Assembly (NCBI GenBank): GCA_934476545.1
Contig: CAKSOB010000030.1
Coordinates: 1-15,305, forward strand
Direction: 5' to 3'
DNA length: 15,305 bases
From: an uncultured Eubacteriales bacterium
GTDB lineage: Bacteria; Bacillota; Clostridia; Oscillospirales; Acutalibacteraceae
Positions 13,308 through 15,305 of the stretch are shown here, one piece after another; positions within the stretch are counted from its first letter, which is position 1, and each line of letters starts with the position of its first letter. Below the pieces are notes generated by a model. It ran no database searches, was not told the DNA's origin, and saw only the letters and a program-made list of their open reading frames with translations. Both the position numbers and the translations under genes were made by a program.

Positions 13308-14126
13308 TTATTGAAATAAGGTTGCGGCTTTCTTTACTGCCATTTCATAAAGGTCAAAATACTGTTCTGTGCGAACCTCTCCCGTTTCCAGCGGCCATTG
13401 CCATTCATTTTCGCAAATGTTTGCATAATCGTAATCTTCATCCTCGCTGATATTCCGGAATAAAGAGGAAAGCCCGCCTGTTTTGCCTTGTTTCTTTTCC
13501 TTGCGCTTTAAGAATTGTCGCTTCATCAAGGTGCGATCATTTAACTTTCCAATGCTTTTACACCCATCTGCTATTAAAGATTCCAACTCTTCTACGGAAA
13601 CTGTTTGTCCTAAAGCTTCGGTGGCAAGCTGCTGATAAAAAGAAGCAACCACTCGACAAAGCGTAGCATCTAACGGAACCGTTTTTCGTAAATCGAACTT
13701 TGTTGGCAGCATTGCAGTTTCATAACGAAGAAGGATAATATCCAGCGCCGATTCTACTTGGTTTTTACTGTCTGTGGCCGTTTGGCCAGGGTTTAAACGA
13801 TGAACCATTTCTTCGCTGTATCGAATAAAAGGAAACACTTCCTCCTCCAAAACACAGTAGCACTGCAAACCTAAACAATATGCAGACAGTACCTCTTCTC
13901 CCTTATGCTCCTGTGCGGAACGGAAAAGAACTTCTAATGAAAGGGTCGAAAGCCCATTACACAAATCACGAGCATCCTCTTGAGCTTTCGAAAAAAGCAA
14001 GCTATACGCAAACAGAGCAGGACCTTGTAACCCTAACAAAAAAGCATCCTGCTGCTCTTTCGAATAAGAGGACTTCTCTCCTAAGGAACGAACTCCATGA
14101 AAATAATGGCAAATAATCGCTGACAT
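13308..14126 (-). CDS. Zn-dependent phospholipase C-like protein lacking metal ligands
   Basis: Predicted cytoplasmic all-helical protein of 272 residues. ATG at 14126 follows AAGGGGGA and lies two bases after the stop of the pseudouridine synthase gene; the frame continues upstream to 14393, but only inside that gene. The pattern matches clostridial Zn_dep_PLPC-type proteins as I know them: MSAIICHYFHG at the start, AFLLGLQGPALFAYS (28-42), AYCLGLQCYCVLEEEVFPFI (82-101), VESALD (124-129), and a C-terminal WQWPLETGEVRTEQYFDLYEMA (242-263). Family members usually show QGPD, and an H-Y-x-L-D-x3-H-P-Y segment; here these read QGPA, and Y-C-V-L-E-x3-F-P-F, so several metal ligands are missing while His7 and Glu125 remain. 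It is probably not an active hydrolase. Role unknown. Confidence 0.72.
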   Translation of the reverse strand: MSAIICHYFHGVRSLGEKSSYSKEQQDAFLLGLQGPALFAYSLLFSKAQEDARDLCNGLSTLSLEVLFRSAQEHKGEEVLSAYCLGLQCYCVLEEEVFPFIRYSEEMVHRLNPGQTATDSKNQVESALDIILLRYETAMLPTKFDLRKTVPLDATLCRVVASFYQQLATEALGQTVSVEELESLIADGCKSIGKLNDRTLMKRQFLKRKEKKQGKTGGLSSLFRNISEDEDYDYANICENEWQWPLETGEVRTEQYFDLYEMAVKKAATLFQ

Positions 14127-14128
14127 TG

Positions 14129-14995
14129 TTATTCCCCCTTGAAAAATTCTTCCAAGTCTTTTGGCAAAGGAAGCCGAAACTCCATCACCTCTTTCGTAAC
14201 AGGATGCTGAAATGCTGCGTACCCGCAATGTAGTGCTTGTCGTGAAAGAGATTCTCGACTGCCGCCGTACATATCGTCCCCTGCCAGTGGATGGCCAATT
14301 GCAGAAAAATGCACCCGAATTTGATGAGTACGTCCTGTTTCTAAAGAAATTTCCAGTAAGGTATGATGATTCTTTGTTTCTAATGCTTTCCAATGGGTAA
14401 CAGCCTTTTGACCGCCTTCCCCCACTTCTCTTTGAATCCCATGCCCCTCTTTTAAGCGAATCGGTGCATCAATAGTATCGGCTCCTTGCAGAACTCCTTC
14501 ACAAATGGCATAGTATCGTTTCTCCACACCAAATGCCAATAAAGAAGCGCTGTAACAATGCTTTGCCAACACCAACAATCCACTGGTGTTTTTATCCAAG
14601 CGGTAAATCGGATGAAAGGCAAATTCCTCTCCACGACGTTCCATCTCATACGCTACTGCATTGGCAAGGCTATCTCTGTCATGTCCCGGAGTCGGATATA
14701 CTGGCATAAAACTGGGCTTATCTATAACCATCACATCCGGGTCTTCATAGACAATGGAGAGCGGTAATGGATAAGGTTCGACGTTGCTTTCTGTTTCCGG
14801 CAACTTTAATCGAACCACATCGCCATCAAAGATTGTCTTTGTTACATAGGCATGTTCCCCGTTTATGGTAATCCCGTCATAAACCCATTTTAACCGTGTT
14901 AAAATGCCCACGGATACTTCACAAGGACCCCGAAGAAAAGATTTCAGCTTTGCGCCATCATATTGTTTTGGAACGACAAATGTCAGCTCTCGCAA
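14129..14995 (-). CDS. RluA/RluD-family RNA pseudouridine synthase
   Basis: Converts specific uridines in rRNA or tRNA to pseudouridine. The start is TTG at 14995 (LRELTFVVPKQYDG), supported by AAGGTGA just upstream; the frame runs on to 15097, but that part passes through the ilvE terminator. This gives 288 residues. The N-terminal S4-like RNA-binding region is about residues 5-75, followed by the catalytic domain with VIDKPSFMPVYPT, the signature HPIYRLDKNTSGLLVLAK with catalytic Asp134, a RTHQIRVHFSAIGHPLAGD motif, and LHCGYAAFQHPV near the end. The target uridines cannot be inferred. It is followed two bases later by the PLC-like gene, so the two are cotranscribed. Confidence 0.93.
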   Translation of the reverse strand: MRELTFVVPKQYDGAKLKSFLRGPCEVSVGILTRLKWVYDGITINGEHAYVTKTIFDGDVVRLKLPETESNVEPYPLPLSIVYEDPDVMVIDKPSFMPVYPTPGHDRDSLANAVAYEMERRGEEFAFHPIYRLDKNTSGLLVLAKHCYSASLLAFGVEKRYYAICEGVLQGADTIDAPIRLKEGHGIQREVGEGGQKAVTHWKALETKNHHTLLEISLETGRTHQIRVHFSAIGHPLAGDDMYGGSRESLSRQALHCGYAAFQHPVTKEVMEFRLPLPKDLEEFFKGE

Positions 14996-15014
14996 AGAAT
15001 CACCTTTCCTTTCA

Positions 15015-15042
15015 TAATAAAACAGGCGGCATTTCTGCCGCC
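15015..15042 (-). terminator. Rho-independent terminator downstream of ilvE
   Basis: GGCGGC (15025-15030) / GCCGCC (15037-15042), 6-base loop, followed on the - strand by TG and a T-rich run (15022-15015). It lies between ilvE and the pseudouridine synthase gene, whose ribosome binding site follows directly; read-through or a promoter inside this short gap must supply the downstream genes. Confidence 0.85.
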
Positions 15043-15048
15043 ATGGGA

Positions 15049-15305
15049 TTATTTTACTTCTACTGTCCAGTTCAGCTTGTCTTCCAATTTGCCCCACTGA
15101 ATTCCGGTGAGGGTGTCATACAACTTTTGAGAGATTGGACCAATCTCGCCGTTATTGATAATCATGATGTTATCCTCCCACTTCAAGTGACCGATTGGGG
15201 AGATAACCGCAGCAGTACCAGTACCGAATGCTTCTTTCAGACGACCATCTTTTGCTGCTTCTGCAATTTCTTCAATGGAAATCTGGCGTTCTGTTACCTT
15301 CATGC
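15049..15305 (-). CDS. ilvE: Branched-chain amino acid aminotransferase, C-terminal part
   Basis: Fold-type IV PLP enzyme that transaminates Leu, Ile and Val with 2-oxoglutarate. Only the last 84-85 residues are in the window; the gene continues beyond the right edge, since the family has about 340 residues, and the Met at 15303 is internal. The visible part has TERQISIEEI, the phosphate-binding GTGTAAV motif, INNGEIGPISQKLYDTLTGI and a C-terminal KLNWTVEV, which together identify the IlvE type. The PLP lysine is outside the window. A strong hairpin terminator follows 7 bases after the stop codon. Confidence 0.93.
   Translation of the reverse strand, partial: MKVTERQISIEEIAEAAKDGRLKEAFGTGTAAVISPIGHLKWEDNIMIINNGEIGPISQKLYDTLTGIQWGKLEDKLNWTVEVK

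Noticed and set aside
14127..14393. N-terminal extension of the PLC-like gene (89 extra residues)
   Set aside because: It lies entirely within the pseudouridine synthase gene in another frame; a good ribosome binding site precedes the ATG at 14126.

Overview
The window looks like chromosomal DNA of a low-GC, endospore-forming member of the Clostridia, most likely an Oscillospiraceae/Ruminococcaceae-type gut anaerobe. The grounds are a SCIFF (ranthipeptide) radical SAM maturase, the sporulation and germination genes spoIIM and cwlD, AGGAGG-type ribosome binding sites, consensus sigma-A promoters and a degenerate Zn-dependent phospholipase C-like protein. I see no mobile element, tRNA, rRNA or CRISPR array.

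Layout. The left end (1-2764, + strand) is a run of three genes: the 3' part of the SCIFF maturase scfB, proC, and a spoIIM-family membrane protein. It ends in a hairpin terminator shared with the convergent next gene. On the - strand (2813-6903) come, in transcription order, a Fur-family regulator, a terminator, cwlD and radA, a second terminator, and a Xer-type tyrosine recombinase behind a perfect sigma-A consensus promoter. A small Cys-rich + strand protein is tucked against the 3' end of radA. The spoIIM/Xer/Fur grouping resembles the spoIIM-fur-ripX region of Bacillus subtilis. A large secreted surface protein (7069-9045, -) and an HMGL/DRE-TIM aldolase-like gene (9317-10291, +) diverge from a 271-bp region holding one promoter for each.

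From 10348 to 13071 (-) lies a complete polar amino acid ABC importer operon: substrate-binding lipoprotein, an intergenic hairpin, permease, ATPase, and a translationally coupled GNAT acetyltransferase. From 13308 to the right edge (-) lie ilvE (3' end only), an RluA/RluD-family pseudouridine synthase, and a Zn-dependent PLC-like protein that has lost most metal ligands.

The most unusual object is the importer's binding protein (12259-13071). Its sequence is a circular permutation of the usual type-3 solute-binding protein: the second lobe follows the lipobox, and the normal N-terminal half comes last. Other points of interest are the metal-ligand-less PLC homologue, the small Cys-rich protein overlapping radA in antisense, a 20-bp perfect-arm palindrome upstream of the importer promoter, an 11-bp direct repeat upstream of cwlD, and a zinc-ribbon-like Cys cluster inside a secreted protein.
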